From positions 1 to 64,000 of the forward strand of contig BQMJ01000039.1 of the NCBI GenBank assembly GCA_025991245.1: a stretch of DNA of 64,000 nt, read 5' to 3'. This DNA is from Galdieria partita. Lineage: Eukaryota > Rhodophyta > Bangiophyceae > Galdieriales > Galdieriaceae. Position 1 is the stretch's first letter; each line of letters begins with the position of its first letter. Of this stretch, positions 46,203 through 57,139 are shown one piece after another. The translations under genes and the position numbers were made by a program. Below the pieces are notes generated by a model that was not told the origin of the DNA, did no database searches, and worked only from the letters and a program-made list of their open reading frames with translations.

Positions 46203-47469
46203 ATGGTCATGGAACAACGACCTGAAGAAGACGCTATGCCTGAGCGTTGGGAGTTGACAAGTTTATGTATGGAATGCGGTCAACAAGGAGTGACCAAGTG
46301 TTTAGTACAAGATATCCCTTTTTTTCACAAAGTGATTTGTATGTCCTTTGATTGTCCTCACTGCGGGAATCACAATAATCAAGTGAGTGGATAACTAGAA
46401 TATCATTCTATTCTTATTTTGTGTATAGACAACATGTGCTCAAGAGATAGAACCTCGTGGAATACGTTGGACTTTACACGTCACTAGAGAACGTGATTGG
46501 TTGAGACGAGTATGGATATCTGATTATGCGACTATTCGAATACCGAAAATAGAGTTGGAAATACCTCCAACTAGGCGCAGAGAGGAAGGAGCAAAAGGTG
46601 GAAGAGTGACTACTGTGGAAGGTATTTGGTTGCAAGTTGTGGATGACTTGCGACAAGTGGAAGAGAATCAGAAATTGTTGACTTTTATGGAACAACGATT
46701 ATTACCTTTGAGACAAGATGTGGACTTTGAGTTGATATTGGAGGATCCTTCGGGTTCGAGTAGAATAGAGTGGCAAATAGGAGATGAAGAGCCTGGAATG
46801 ATAATATCCAATGCACATATATTGGATAAGAGTTTACAGATGACTCAATATGTAAGAAGCAAAGAAGAAAATGAATATCTTGGACTTGTACCTCCTGTAG
46901 ATAATAACTCGTATGAAGAAGAAGGGAATGATCAATCACCTATTGCACGAGATGAGGTAGTCAAGTTATCAAGTAATTGTCCTTGTTGTGGTTTACTGGG
47001 AGAAAATCGAATCCATTGTACGGATATTCCTTATTTTAAACAAGTGCTTATTATCTCTTTTACTTGTCAGTATTGTGGATATAAGACCAATCATATACAA
47101 AGTGGATGGGGAGTAGAGGATTATGGCAAAAGGATTACTTTACATGTACACTCATCGGATGATTTATCCCGAAGTATATTATTATCTGATACTTGTCATA
47201 TATGGATTCCTGAAATATCGTTACAAGTACAAGGCGAGTCTTTTTGCAAATGGAGCACAGTGGAAGGAATCTTGAAAGACATCGTTGAGAATATGGAAAA
47301 TCAGTATTCTTTTGTATTAGGCGATAGTGTGGACCCTGAAGAACGAGAAAAGTGGCAATCCTTTTTACAACAGTTGAAGAAAATAGCCAATGGAGAACAA
47401 CTAGAGTTTACTTTGGTATTGGATGATCCAGGTAAGGTGAAAGAAATGTATTTTGAAAGCAGAGATTGA
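46203..47469 (+). CDS. ZPR1: Zinc-finger protein ZPR1
   Basis: Exons 46203-46382 and 46429-47469, intron 46 bp; 406 residues. Two repeats each begin with a C4 zinc finger (CMECGQQGVTKC...CPHCG and CPCCGLLGENRI...CQYCG), each followed by the beta-rich ZPR1 domain, the arrangement found in eukaryotic ZPR1. The family binds newly made eEF1A as a folding factor and shuttles between cytoplasm and nucleus. An ATG six bases downstream (46209) could also serve. The frame is open upstream into the previous gene, but spacing argues for 46203. Confidence 0.95.
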
Positions 47470-47599
47470 TCATCGATATGGTGTGATGAATAGCTGGAAA
47501 TAGTTATATTCAGAATATTTGTGCGCCAGAGGAAGATCCACAAATGGAAGTGTCAACTTATGAAAGAACGAGTGAAATGAATGAAGCGTTGGGATTGCC

Positions 47600-48326
47600 A
47601 TGAAATCCTTTTGGATGGAGCCTTTTCTTGTCGATGAGAGAGTTGTTTTCCAAAACTATTTTTGTATTTATCGTAGAAAAGTAAAGCTGCAACAACAGCA
47701 ACACAGTTTTGATATCATAGGACACCCAAACAGTAACTTTAGTGCTGCTTTGATATTTCCTTTTGATGCCAAGAAGAAAACAGTTACACTAGTCAAAGAA
47801 TATCAGTACGTAGAATAATCATATTCTGATTGTGGCTCAACACAACAGTCCTGGAGACAACTCTTTCCTTTATGGTTTTCCAGGAGGTTTGTTTGATCCT
47901 AAGAAACATACTTCCATAGTGGATACGGCAAAAGCAGAGTTGAATGAAGAGGCAAGGCCAGAGAAAGAGATACAATAGAGCCCATTTGAACGCTTCCTAG
48001 GCACATTGGGTAGCGAAACAGTGGTATCCTTTGACTAGTGAACAAGGAATTCTTCAGGTATAGACGACGATAGCTGATGCCTTCCACTTAAACTCGTGTA
48101 GGATAAATATTCGCGGAATCGACTGCATATGTTTTTGGCAATCGATGGTGAAACAATAGATGATTATCAACCAAGAGATGCTGAAGAGTATATAGAGATA
48201 GTTTCTGACGTCCACGTCCACACTTTACCTCGTTGGGTATATGAAGGCAAGATGGCTTTGCCTTCAAGTTGTTTGGTTTGGTTAGGATTGGAAAAGTTGA
48301 AAGAGATGGGTTGGATAGAAATGTGA
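47600..48326 (+). CDS. Nudix hydrolase (NDP-sugar pyrophosphatase-like)
   Basis: Four exons, 47600-47805, 47849-47951, 48001-48057 and 48102-48326; 196 residues. The Nudix box region is [20 protein letters not shown] followed by AELNEEA, with downstream [16 protein letters not shown] as in plant ADP-sugar/ADP-ribose diphosphatases, which hydrolyse nucleoside diphosphate sugars. The second intron (47952-48000) has a GC donor (GAG|GCAAGG) and an AG acceptor. It is needed to keep the frame and joins NEEA to HW. The other two introns are GT-AG of 43 and 44 bp. The box has extra residues between the Gly and the first Glu, so exact substrate is open. Confidence 0.8.
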
Positions 48327-48366
48327 AAGTGATATAATAAACTTGCATGGAAAATCCAAGTTTCTT

Positions 48367-49105
48367 ATGTGGTGCATGCGCAATACGGCTATCCTAAGAG
48401 GCTTATGTACTCAAAGTTTCGAGTATCCTTGTGCCAAACAACCGTCAAGAATAAGATATTTTGGAAAGCCCGATACTTCACGATATTTGCCTTTTGCACC
48501 TTGCAACTCTTTGAAGCTGCCACAAGCCGAGTTTGAAAAGTTACCTGGAGCGGTGAAACAAGTGTTGGAACCGAAATACTGGGACGAACGAAACCATCAA
48601 AGAGCAAGAATATGGGACGCTGTTTTAGAGTTTCAACGAAAACCAGGGGACACGGGATCAGCAGAAGTACAAGGTAAGGAGGAAGAAATGCCTTTCGACT
48701 TTGCTTAGCTGGGGAAATAGTGGCTGTATTTACAAAGAGACTAGAAGCTTTGGAAAAACAAATGAAGAGAAAAAAGGATGATAAGAGAGCTAGGTTTTTA
48801 TTCGATCACTTGACATCGAGGAGACAAAGATTGTTGCAGTATCTTGCTAGACAAAACAAAGGTAATATTCTAGATTGTATCCAACTGCCGTTTTCTAAAG
48901 AAACTCCATTTGTGTGAAAATAGAACACTGTGCTCAAGTGATGGCTCGATTGGGTCTAGAAGCAAGTGCTATGTTTCCAAAGGATACCGGAGCTATGTTC
49001 TATAGAGATCACCCATTTATACGTTTTGGAGACATGAAAACAAGCCCTGCAAAGCAACAGCAGATAAAAAATACCCAGAAAATAAATAAACCAACTAGTG
49101 CGTAG
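48367..49105 (+). CDS. Organellar ribosomal protein uS15 (bacterial type)
   Basis: Exons 48367-48673, 48709-48861 and 48924-49105; 213 residues. The core LEKQMKRKKDDKRARFLFDH, LTSRRQRLLQYLARQN and CAQVMARLGLEA match bacterial-type uS15, a primary 16S rRNA binder. The long N-terminus is basic and low in acidic residues at its start (MRNTAILRGLCTQ) and looks like a mitochondrial presequence. A plastid location is possible. Intron 1 is only 35 bp (48674-48708) and intron 2 is 62 bp. The start could be 48376 instead. Confidence 0.88.
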
Positions 49106-49593
49106 AATGTATTTCGTTGTCAATGAAATAGACTGGAAAACTTTGTGTTTTCCTATAATAATTGAGCCTCATAACAGATAAATGTCAGTTAAAAATGCAA
49201 CTAGAAAAAACCATTCAAGACAAAAGAAGTAATGCTAGTTAGAAAAACAAAAGAGCTTGCGAGACTTGTATCAGCTTCTAATACTGCACAAAATTGTATT
49301 GGAGTTTGAAAGCATTTGCAGGAAATTCTCCAAAATGACTGTCACATTGCAAACAAATTTTAGCCAACTAAAAATAAAATGATGTCAGGGTAGAATGCCA
49401 CATGACTATTTGATTGTTTTTTTAATAAATGTGAAAATTCAAGCAACGTAACGAGATAAATAAAAAAATTAATTTCAAGTTAAATCGAAATTGATTAAAA
49501 TCAATATGTACATTATTCAACGATATCGTTGAGTTAGAAATTAACTGAATGCCATTAAATCACCGCAATTCAAGTAATTAATTTCCTTGTTGA
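49106..49593. other. Spacer between convergent genes
   Basis: 488 bp of very A+T-rich DNA between the uS15 and RSH genes, both of which end here. No frame, RNA gene or repeat recognised. Confidence 0.6.
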
Positions 49594-50985
49594 TCATACT
49601 TCGTTATTGTTGGATTGATTCAATTTGTACAGGAAATGAGCAGAGTTTCCAAACTCTGCATGATGATGCATTTCTTCTGAACGTATCTGTACTTCAAATG
49701 GAATCTTATTTAATATTACCGTTGTGTGAAGGGCTCTATAACCATTAAGCTTCGGATACTTTATAAAATCTTTGTTTCTATAGGCCACAGGACACCAACG
49801 TTGCTCAACCATTTTCAGTACTGCATAACATGCTTGGACTTCTTTTGCTGGATTTCGAGGATTTATTATGATACGCAATGCAATCAAATCATAAATTTCT
49901 TTCAGTTTTCTTCCACGCTTCATTTTCTTGTATATTGAATAAAGGCCTTTCACTCTTCCATGAACGGTAAAGGACACAATTTGATGTTGAATATTACTTG
50001 ATGTGTTTAGCAAACGATAAATATGGAACTTTGCATATTCTAAAATTTTCGAGCGCTGTTGCAAAATTCTTCCAACATGACGAGAAAGACTCTCGTATTC
50101 CGTAGGATGAAGAACGTGAAATGAAATTTCTTCCAATTCTAACTGAAGTTTCCATATGCCCAAGCAACTAGCAACTGGAGCCAATATATGTAAGCAGATC
50201 TTGGCCAATGACTCGTCTATACCAGCGATAGAAAATGGACTACTACATTGATATCGCAAGTCTATTAAGAAGACAACCAATGCTATGACAAGACCACGCT
50301 TATCCTTGGCATGCTGATACAAACTTTGTACCATTTTACCTGGTTCCCTATCGCATCGACCCAAGCAACTCCATATGAATGACAGTGATCGAGATACGCT
50401 TTCAACCAATATTTTATAACCGCCTCCAATGGAAAGGTTATGAATAGGAGAATTGGAGGGAATATTTACTATTAAACCGGTAACTATAGTTAAGAAATCT
50501 GCCTGTATCTCGTACAATACTTGAGCAATGTGTAAACCTCTTTTGACACGATATAGACTATACTTGCTACAAGCAAATATTCTAGCTTGACACAGTTTCA
50601 ATATACTTGGTTTTGCTCCGGGCAAGGTAGCAAGTTGGCTACTCAGTTGTTGCCACAAGGAATAAAAGTCTTCATTTTCTGGGTTATTCTCCAACCAGTG
50701 AAAAAGGATATCTTCTGGAAAAGTCGCATATTGCAAAGGTTTGTTTTCTTTCACGTTCTGAAGTTTGACCTGCTGCTGTGTCTTGCTGTATTCTGAAACC
50801 GACACAATACTCGTTCCCAAACAACTCCTAGTCAAGGGGACAGTTGGATGCCCAACACAAGACATACTAGTAAATAGTTCGTGTCGTTTACTCCAGTAAT
50901 AGATAGGAATATTCGAATATAAGAAAGCATTGGGTATCCTGTACAAGGAAACTTCTGTACTACCAGTTACAAAACCCCACTGCAT
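49594..50985 (-). CDS. RelA/SpoT homologue (RSH) with intact synthetase domain
   Basis: Single exon, 463 residues from the ATG at 50985. The C-terminal 170 residues are a RelA/SpoT synthetase domain: GRVKGLYSIYKKMKR, EIYDLIALRIII, DFIKYPKLNGYRALHTT and FEVQIRSEEMHHHAEFGNSA. This domain makes the alarmone (p)ppGpp from GTP/GDP and ATP. The preceding region aligns in position with the HD hydrolase domain, but I see no His-Asp motif, so hydrolysis is probably lost. The N-terminus (about 80 residues, Ser/Tyr-rich) could be a plastid transit peptide. It lacks TGS and ACT domains, as in short plant-type RSH proteins. It shares a 357-bp divergent promoter with the methyltransferase gene. Confidence 0.9.
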   Translation of the reverse strand: MQWGFVTGSTEVSLYRIPNAFLYSNIPIYYWSKRHELFTSMSCVGHPTVPLTRSCLGTSIVSVSEYSKTQQQVKLQNVKENKPLQYATFPEDILFHWLENNPENEDFYSLWQQLSSQLATLPGAKPSILKLCQARIFACSKYSLYRVKRGLHIAQVLYEIQADFLTIVTGLIVNIPSNSPIHNLSIGGGYKILVESVSRSLSFIWSCLGRCDREPGKMVQSLYQHAKDKRGLVIALVVFLIDLRYQCSSPFSIAGIDESLAKICLHILAPVASCLGIWKLQLELEEISFHVLHPTEYESLSRHVGRILQQRSKILEYAKFHIYRLLNTSSNIQHQIVSFTVHGRVKGLYSIYKKMKRGRKLKEIYDLIALRIIINPRNPAKEVQACYAVLKMVEQRWCPVAYRNKDFIKYPKLNGYRALHTTVILNKIPFEVQIRSEEMHHHAEFGNSAHFLYKLNQSNNNEV

Positions 50986-51342
50986 CTGTCTGTCAGACAA
51001 AAAGATTCTTTCTCCGTTTCATGTGAGGGATAGAAGAGATGATTTGTGAAAGAAAGAATCATCAGTGTATACCCAACAACAAGTTATCAGCTTGGAAACA
51101 TTGTTCATGTAGAGTTCACTGAAAATAAGTACATAGGCAAGTCTTCGATGAACCTTCGAGGTACAAAGATAAACATTGTTTTATTTCTTATTCGAGGAAC
51201 CCTGATAAAAAAATGATATCTATCCAACAACTAGTCCTCTATGAATCATTCTTGTTTGTAGAAAGAATTGCCAAAAGGACACCGAGAAAAGGTGATTCAC
51301 GTGCATCCACATTGGACCATTGGCACATTGTAGAGTTTGCAA
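50986..51342. promoter_or_regulatory. Divergent promoter between RSH and methyltransferase genes
   Basis: 357 bp separating two start codons that point away from each other. No TATA element at a convincing distance and no frame on either strand. The role is inferred from position. Confidence 0.4.
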
Positions 51343-52365
51343 ATGTCTCAAGCAGCAGCAGCATTTAAGCGAGCAGAAGAGGAAAAGTGGAGCCGTGCAG
51401 GTGAAAGGAGGTGGCAGTTATTCAAGAGACTTGAAAAGGATAACGCTACTGCCAACTTTTTCCTAAAAAATGAAGCTATTTTTCCAGGTGCCAAGGTTTT
51501 GGAACTTGCTTGTGGTTCTGGAGAAACCACTCTACAAGTAGCTGCTAAAGTAAGAGGCTATTCTATTCCATCTGGACAAACAACAGGTGAAGTTGTAGAT
51601 AAGTTGTTGGAGATGCTTCATCCGTCCCAAAATAGCGTGAAACCTATTTCTCAAGGTGCTACTGGTTCTGTGGTTGGTGTAGACATAGCAAAAGGAATGC
51701 TGAATATCTTTCAAAATCGATTAGAAAATACAGTTTTGAAGGAGCACGTGAAACTCGTGGAAAGCGATATTGAAGAGTATGTTATGCCAAAGGAACATTT
51801 TGATGTGGTCATTTCGCAATATTCCATACCTCACTTTCCCAATGCAGTTGAAGTGTTGAAAAATGTTCGACAGTCGTTGGTGCCAAATACTGGCAAGTTT
51901 GTCACTGTTATATGGGGACCAGTACCTCAATGTGATATTTTCTCTATTCCTAAAAAGTTTCTTGGAGATCCTCATGGTCATCATCATCATCATCATCATC
52001 ATGATGAACAACATCATCATCATCATCATCATCATGAGCACGAAAATGCTCATCACAATGACAATGCATCCGTACATTGTCATTGTGGCTCACCTCAGCA
52101 CACTTTGAAGCAAATTGAAACTGCTGGTTTTCATTTCACTACAATGGAATTTCCCGTAGTTTATGACTTTGCATCTGCCTCTGATTACTTGTACTGCCTT
52201 TCTGAAATGAATCAAGGTATGAAAGAATATATGGGAGAACCAGGAAGTGAGAAATGGCGTCAAGTAGAAAGTTATGTGAAAGAAAATAACAGTATTCAGC
52301 TTCCAGATGGTTCTCTAGGCATTCGATTGAATAATATAGCTATTGGTATTCTTGCTGAGCCTTAG
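51343..52365 (+). CDS. Class I SAM-dependent methyltransferase with His-rich insertion
   Basis: Single exon, 340 residues from the ATG at 51343. Motif I is VLELACGSGETT, motif II is VVGVDIAKGML, and FDVVISQYSIPHF plus VRQSLVPNTGKFV fit motifs IV and V of the Rossmann fold. Substrate unknown. Between the last core strands sits an insert with two runs of eight His (residues 213-220 and 224-231) separated by DEQ, then HEHENAHHND and HCHCG, all candidate Ni, Zn or Cu ligands. An insert after motif I (about 30 residues) is also unusual. The His runs come from CAT repeats at 51979-52035. Metal binding is inference. Confidence 0.85.
   Translation: MSQAAAAFKRAEEEKWSRAGERRWQLFKRLEKDNATANFFLKNEAIFPGAKVLELACGSGETTLQVAAKVRGYSIPSGQTTGEVVDKLLEMLHPSQNSVKPISQGATGSVVGVDIAKGMLNIFQNRLENTVLKEHVKLVESDIEEYVMPKEHFDVVISQYSIPHFPNAVEVLKNVRQSLVPNTGKFVTVIWGPVPQCDIFSIPKKFLGDPHGHHHHHHHHDEQHHHHHHHHEHENAHHNDNASVHCHCGSPQHTLKQIETAGFHFTTMEFPVVYDFASASDYLYCLSEMNQGMKEYMGEPGSEKWRQVESYVKENNSIQLPDGSLGIRLNNIAIGILAEP
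51979..52035. repeat. Coding (CAT)n repeat encoding two His8 runs
   Basis: Two blocks of eight CAT codons (51979-52002 and 52012-52035) separated by GATGAACAA, in the methyltransferase frame. Pure codon use suggests recent replication slippage. Confidence 0.9.
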
Positions 52366-52497
52366 TTTTCAATAAATAGAGTGTTCTAGAAGGAAATGAA
52401 TTGTTTCTGGACCCACAACAATCGTCAACAGAAAGAAAAAAGACGGCTACAAAAAGGCGGCTATGTTTAGCGCTACTTTGAAAAGTTTTGGGCTGAT

Positions 52498-53651
52498 ATG
52501 TTCCGTAACCGGAAGTTTGCAAGGTCTTGGCAATTTATTGTGTTTACTTGGATAGTCGTTGTCCTTTGCATTGTTACTTTGTATGGTGAACTGAATAAAA
52601 GACGAAACAAAGGTCGACAAAACCAACCATTTCATAAACAGAATGAGTTGCCGTTGGTAACGGATATATTCTTTGGTGTCTTCACGTGCAAGGTAATATC
52701 TTTATTGTCGATCAAAGTATGGTGTCCAACCCAAGTTTTAGAACTATGCCGAAACCTATGCAAAGGCTGTCTTCGAAACATGGGGAAAACTAGTTGAACC
52801 GTCCATGTTGCGGTTTTTCAGTGATACTCCTCACAGTATATTACCTACTGTCGTCACTCCCAATATCGATATCACAAACGTAAACTCAAGGCTGAAGTTG
52901 AATTATCAAAAGCATGTTGGTCATAAAGAACGCTATTTTCGACAGGAGAGTAACAGATCACTACAAATGTTTGCTTGGGCTTGGGACCACGTGCCTCAAG
53001 CAAAAGTAAGTAATTCACAAAGAAGGAAATGAAACGCTTGATGACTTTCATCAACAGTGGTTTTATAAGTGTGATGACGATAGCTTTGTTAGAGTGGACT
53101 TGTTACAAGAAATACTTAGACAATTCGATTATACCCAACCTTTGTATATAGGTTCAACTAGGAGGTTCCGAGGAAAACTTGTCCCTGTACTGGAAAGGTA
53201 TTATGTGTGGTTGAGTATTTCTAGTTGTTGATATGTCTTTTAGGGATGTTTCAAAGCGTACAGTTGATGTAGACTTGCGTTATGCTATGGGAGGTGCGGG
53301 ATATGTATTGAGTCGTGGTTTGTTAGAGAAATGGAGACCTTTGATGAATCAATGTGTTGTATATAATGGAGAAGATAAGAATGTTGCCCAATGTATTTTA
53401 GATACTTTGCATATAGAACCCATCAATTTACCTGGTTTGTGTGTAAGTAAGATTGACATTGGCTGATTTCTTATGAATATTTCTTTGTTGTTCATATATA
53501 GTTTGTTCATCCAGACAAGGTGGATCCTGTATCGCGAGACAGTATGATTGCATTTCATCAAATAGGGGGAATGAAGGACTCTATTGAGTTATTTCGAAGG
53601 TTTTATTTAGATAGGAATAGCTTTGATTCTGGAGGAGATGTGATTCCGTAA
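52498..53651 (+). CDS. Type II membrane glycosyltransferase, GT31/Fringe-like
   Basis: Exons 52498-52692, 52742-53005, 53058-53197, 53244-53442 and 53502-53651, with introns of 46-59 bp; 315 residues. A single N-terminal membrane segment (FIVFTWIVVVLCIVTLY) preceded by basic residues predicts a Golgi type II protein. The lumenal part has FGVFTC, the metal-binding WFYKCDDDSFV (DxD motif) and GGAGYVLSR, typical of Fringe and beta-1,3-glycosyltransferases that add hexoses to glycoproteins. Donor and acceptor sugars cannot be read from sequence. It is convergent with the carboxylase gene, with 59 bp between stops. Confidence 0.88.
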
Positions 53652-53710
53652 AAAACACAAAATGGGTATAAAATTATCAGATTCTGTGGTTGTTCTTTTC
53701 CAGATGTAAT

Positions 53711-56548
53711 CTAAGCTTTGTTTTCTATGGTTCGTTCTTCAGCATTGGGTTGAATTTCAAACAGCGTAGCTTCTCCTGAAACCAAATCATTCGGACCAAA
53801 ATGTATTTCTTTTATATATCCAGCAACAGGAGAAAGAATCTGATGCGTCATTTTCATAGCTTCCAACACCAAAATGGGATCACCTTTGTTCACTTGCTGA
53901 CCTACTGTGGCCAATACTTTAGCTACACGTCCTGGCATAGGAGTTTGAACCTTGTCCAATGAATAAGACTTTGTGCATCAAGAAAGACAATACTTACTGT
54001 TCCATGAGATATGGTAGAGCTGCTTTCCAAAGATTCTCCTCTTTCAAAAGCAAGCATACTTTTTGAACGATTGAAACGTGCAACGATAGCTGAACTATCT
54101 GTCAAGTCCTTATAACCCAATATGGACTTGTTTCCTATGAGAGAACTCTGGCCTTCTCGATAGACAACAACTTGAGGCCCAACTTGATAAACATCTATCC
54201 ATTCTCGAAATGTCGTTCCATATGGTTCACTGAGCACATCCGTTTCGCTGCCTTGTGACAACTTCCATTCTAGTTTCATTCTTATCATATAATCTGCTGA
54301 TGCTTTGGTCCCAGCTCTTATAGCCATGCCATCTAATTCATTCAATACAATTTGCTTTTCTAAAATACGAACCATTGCTTGATGTTCCTTCAACTTGGCC
54401 AAAAACAATAAACCTGAAGGTTCCGAATCTTCCAATCGTGTCAGTTGTATCTGGATTTCCTTGTCTTTTTCTGCAGCGGTTGAGAACTTGTCAGGAATCA
54501 ATTCCATAGAATAACGTTGTTCTAAATGCAAACGGAACAAGGATAAAGAAGGAAGACACCAAGGATCAGCATTTTGACGTGAATGTTGTACATGAGAATC
54601 AAATAAAAACTGAGCAACGGAAGCACAAACTGCACAATGTCGAACAACCCAACCTGGCAATGGCATAATCAAGTCTTCCATATTTCGCTCTAGAAAGCCA
54701 GTATCTATTCCTGTAGCCGCAAATTCTTCCAAACGTAAGATTCGTTGAACAAATTCGATATTCGTTGGAATACCAAATACACGAGTATGAAATAATGCTT
54801 CGACCAGTTTTTGTCTTGCTGCTTCTCTCGATTGACCTGATACAATCAACTTGGCAATCATTGGATCATAAAATACACCAACCATATCTCCTTCTTTCAT
54901 ACCCGAATCAATACGAATAGGAATGGAAGGATTAGAAGAAAAAGATTGTGATGTCGTTGGATAACTAAGTTTTCGAATAGTTCCTGCTTGAGGAAGGAAT
55001 TGATCAAAAGGATTCTCTGCATAAATTCTAACTTCCATTGCATGACCTCTTAATGGAATCTGATGTTGATGTAAAATGGGTAAATATTCTTCATTCGTCA
55101 CTCGAAGTTGCCATTCTACCAAGTCTTGCCCAGTTATCATTTCTGTAACGGGATGTTCGACTTGTAAGCGAGTATTCATTTCCATAAAATAAAAGGGAGG
55201 ATTAGTTTTCCAATCTTTTTCTGCCGACTGTTCGTTGAACGATTCCAATCGAGTCGCATCCAAAATAAACTCTACCGTCCCTGCATTTTCATAACCAACC
55301 GCTTTGGCTGCTGCGACTGCAGTCTCGCCCAGTAAACTACGAAGACTTGAAGAAATACCAGGAGCTGGTGCCTCTTCAATGATCTTTTGATGTCTACGTT
55401 GAACAGAACAATCTCTTTCATACAAGTGTACACAGTTGCCATGTTTGTCAGCTACAATTTGCACTTCTACATGACGAGAAACTGCCAAGTACTTTTCTAA
55501 AAGAATATGAGTATCTCCAAAAGAACTTGACGCTTCAGCACGAGAAGCTTCTAGTAAACTTAAAAACTCCGATTCGGAATGTACAATCTTCATTCCTTTA
55601 CCACCACCTCCCATAGAAGGCTTGATCATGACTGGAAACCCTAACCAAAAACAAACATCATTCGTTGGTCCAAATACCAAACAAAAAAACTACCAATTCT
55701 TTTGGCTTCTTCGAGCAATCTCTTGTCCGACTGGTCATCTCCATGATAGCCTGGAACTACAGGAACACCAGCCGCTTGCATAATCGATCTCGCAGCAGCT
55801 TTTGATCCCTGACAACAAGTTTACTAACAAGAGTTGAAAGAATATTCAACTAACCATTTTCTTTATGGCTTCAACGGGTGGGCCCTAATATCAAAACTTG
55901 CTTGAGTTTCTCACGTTCTTACAAAGCTATCAAATACGTACCACAAACAGGATACCGTTTTGTTGACACTTTTCCGCAAAAATACTATTTTCACTAAGAA
56001 AACCATAACCTGGATGAATGACTTGAGCACCGACTTGTTTGGCAGCTCGTATAATATTGTCCATGTTTAAATAACTCTCTGTAGAAGGTGGAGGACCTAC
56101 GACAATCTTCAACAGACAAACAAACAACAAATACATTACTCACCTATTCGAACAGCTTCATCTGCCCAGTCGACGTGCATCGAGTTGCGATCAGCGTCAC
56201 TATAAATAGCTACAGTCTTCAATCCCAATCTCTTTGCAGTGCTACGGATAACAATGAACCAAGCTAGACAATACTTGACTAGAAAAAGCAATACCGAAAA
56301 ACTCGACAAGCTATTTCTCCACGATTCGCAACAAGTAGCTTGTCAAAGCGGAACGATGGCTGAGTGTTGCGATCGATTACTTTCCCGGTTTCTATATGCT
56401 CTTTCAGTGTTTCAAGTACCAAGCGTGTGCTATGAAAACTTTGTTTTCGTAAAACACCGAGTGAAAAAGAAGAACAAGTATACGATGACAACCATATACT
56501 TTTACAAAGGTTTTCAAAGTAGTTTCTAAAAGGCAACCCTTTCCACAT
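53711..56548 (-). CDS. MCCA: Methylcrotonyl-CoA carboxylase, biotin-bearing alpha subunit
   Basis: Seven exons on the minus strand: 56295-56548, 56144-56241, 55942-56096, 55855-55884 (30-bp microexon), 55694-55808, 53998-55640 and 53711-53950; 844 residues. It is the mitochondrial leucine-breakdown enzyme that carboxylates 3-methylcrotonyl-CoA with biotin. Order: presequence, biotin carboxylase ([65 protein letters not shown]), linker domain, and biotinyl domain with [13 protein letters not shown] and DLVEWQLR favour MCC over propionyl-CoA carboxylase. The ATG at 56548 leads a basic, Ser-rich presequence. All introns are 46-57 bp. Confidence 0.93.
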
Positions 56549-56797
56549 GACAAGCCAGAACTGTGTCAATGGGACAAATTAACTCGAGTCTTTCTGGCAA
56601 CTCTTACGAGAAATATCTTCCTATTGACTTGCACTTTTTCTGATATGAGTATCATAAAAATGTGAAAACTCTCTTATTCAACAACCTAGTAGAGTTCCTA
56701 AACTGTTTCTTCCAGCTTATTCACCTGTAGCAACGAATATCAAGACTCCAGAAAACTCATAGTTTCTTCACAAGTAGCCAGAAAGATATAAAAACCA

Positions 56798-57139
56798 TCA
56801 ATGGAAGGTTTCTTTCTTCTCACGCTTTTCTTCCATCAAGACTTCCTTTAGTTTTTGAAATAGTTCCTTCTTGGTTACTTGAAGTCTTTGTATTTCTTCC
56901 TTCAAACTTTGTATTTCTTTTTCTTCTTGTTCTAACTGCGTCGTATCCCACTGGCTTAATGGTTGTAAAGCCTCTTGTCCAGGTACCTCTACTTGTTGTT
57001 CCTCTTCTCCTTTCATCAAGGCAAGTTCTGCAAGCTTTATTTTCTTTATTTCTTCCATAAAAAAAGGCATATCTTCGTTGGAAGGTCCATCAAAGATATG
57101 AACACGAGGTTTACGCGCCTTTTCTGAAGCTCTCAACAT
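56798..57139 (-). CDS. Small coiled-coil protein, family not recognised
   Basis: 113 residues from an ATG at 57139. The N-terminus (ASEKARKPRVHIFDGPSNED) is basic then acidic. The second half, QLEQEEKEIQSLKEEIQRLQ onward, is a strong coiled coil rich in Glu, Lys and Leu. A single exon between the carboxylase and the ammonium transporter. Lack of a frame shadowing another gene and good codon structure support a real gene. A role in a protein complex is plausible but unproven. Confidence 0.65.
   Translation of the reverse strand: MLRASEKARKPRVHIFDGPSNEDMPFFMEEIKKIKLAELALMKGEEEQQVEVPGQEALQPLSQWDTTQLEQEEKEIQSLKEEIQRLQVTKKELFQKLKEVLMEEKREKKETFH

Noticed and set aside
51721-52108. Frames rich in Met/Ile opposite or beside the methyltransferase
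   Set aside because: They are the other reading frames of the CAT repeat and carry no independent support.
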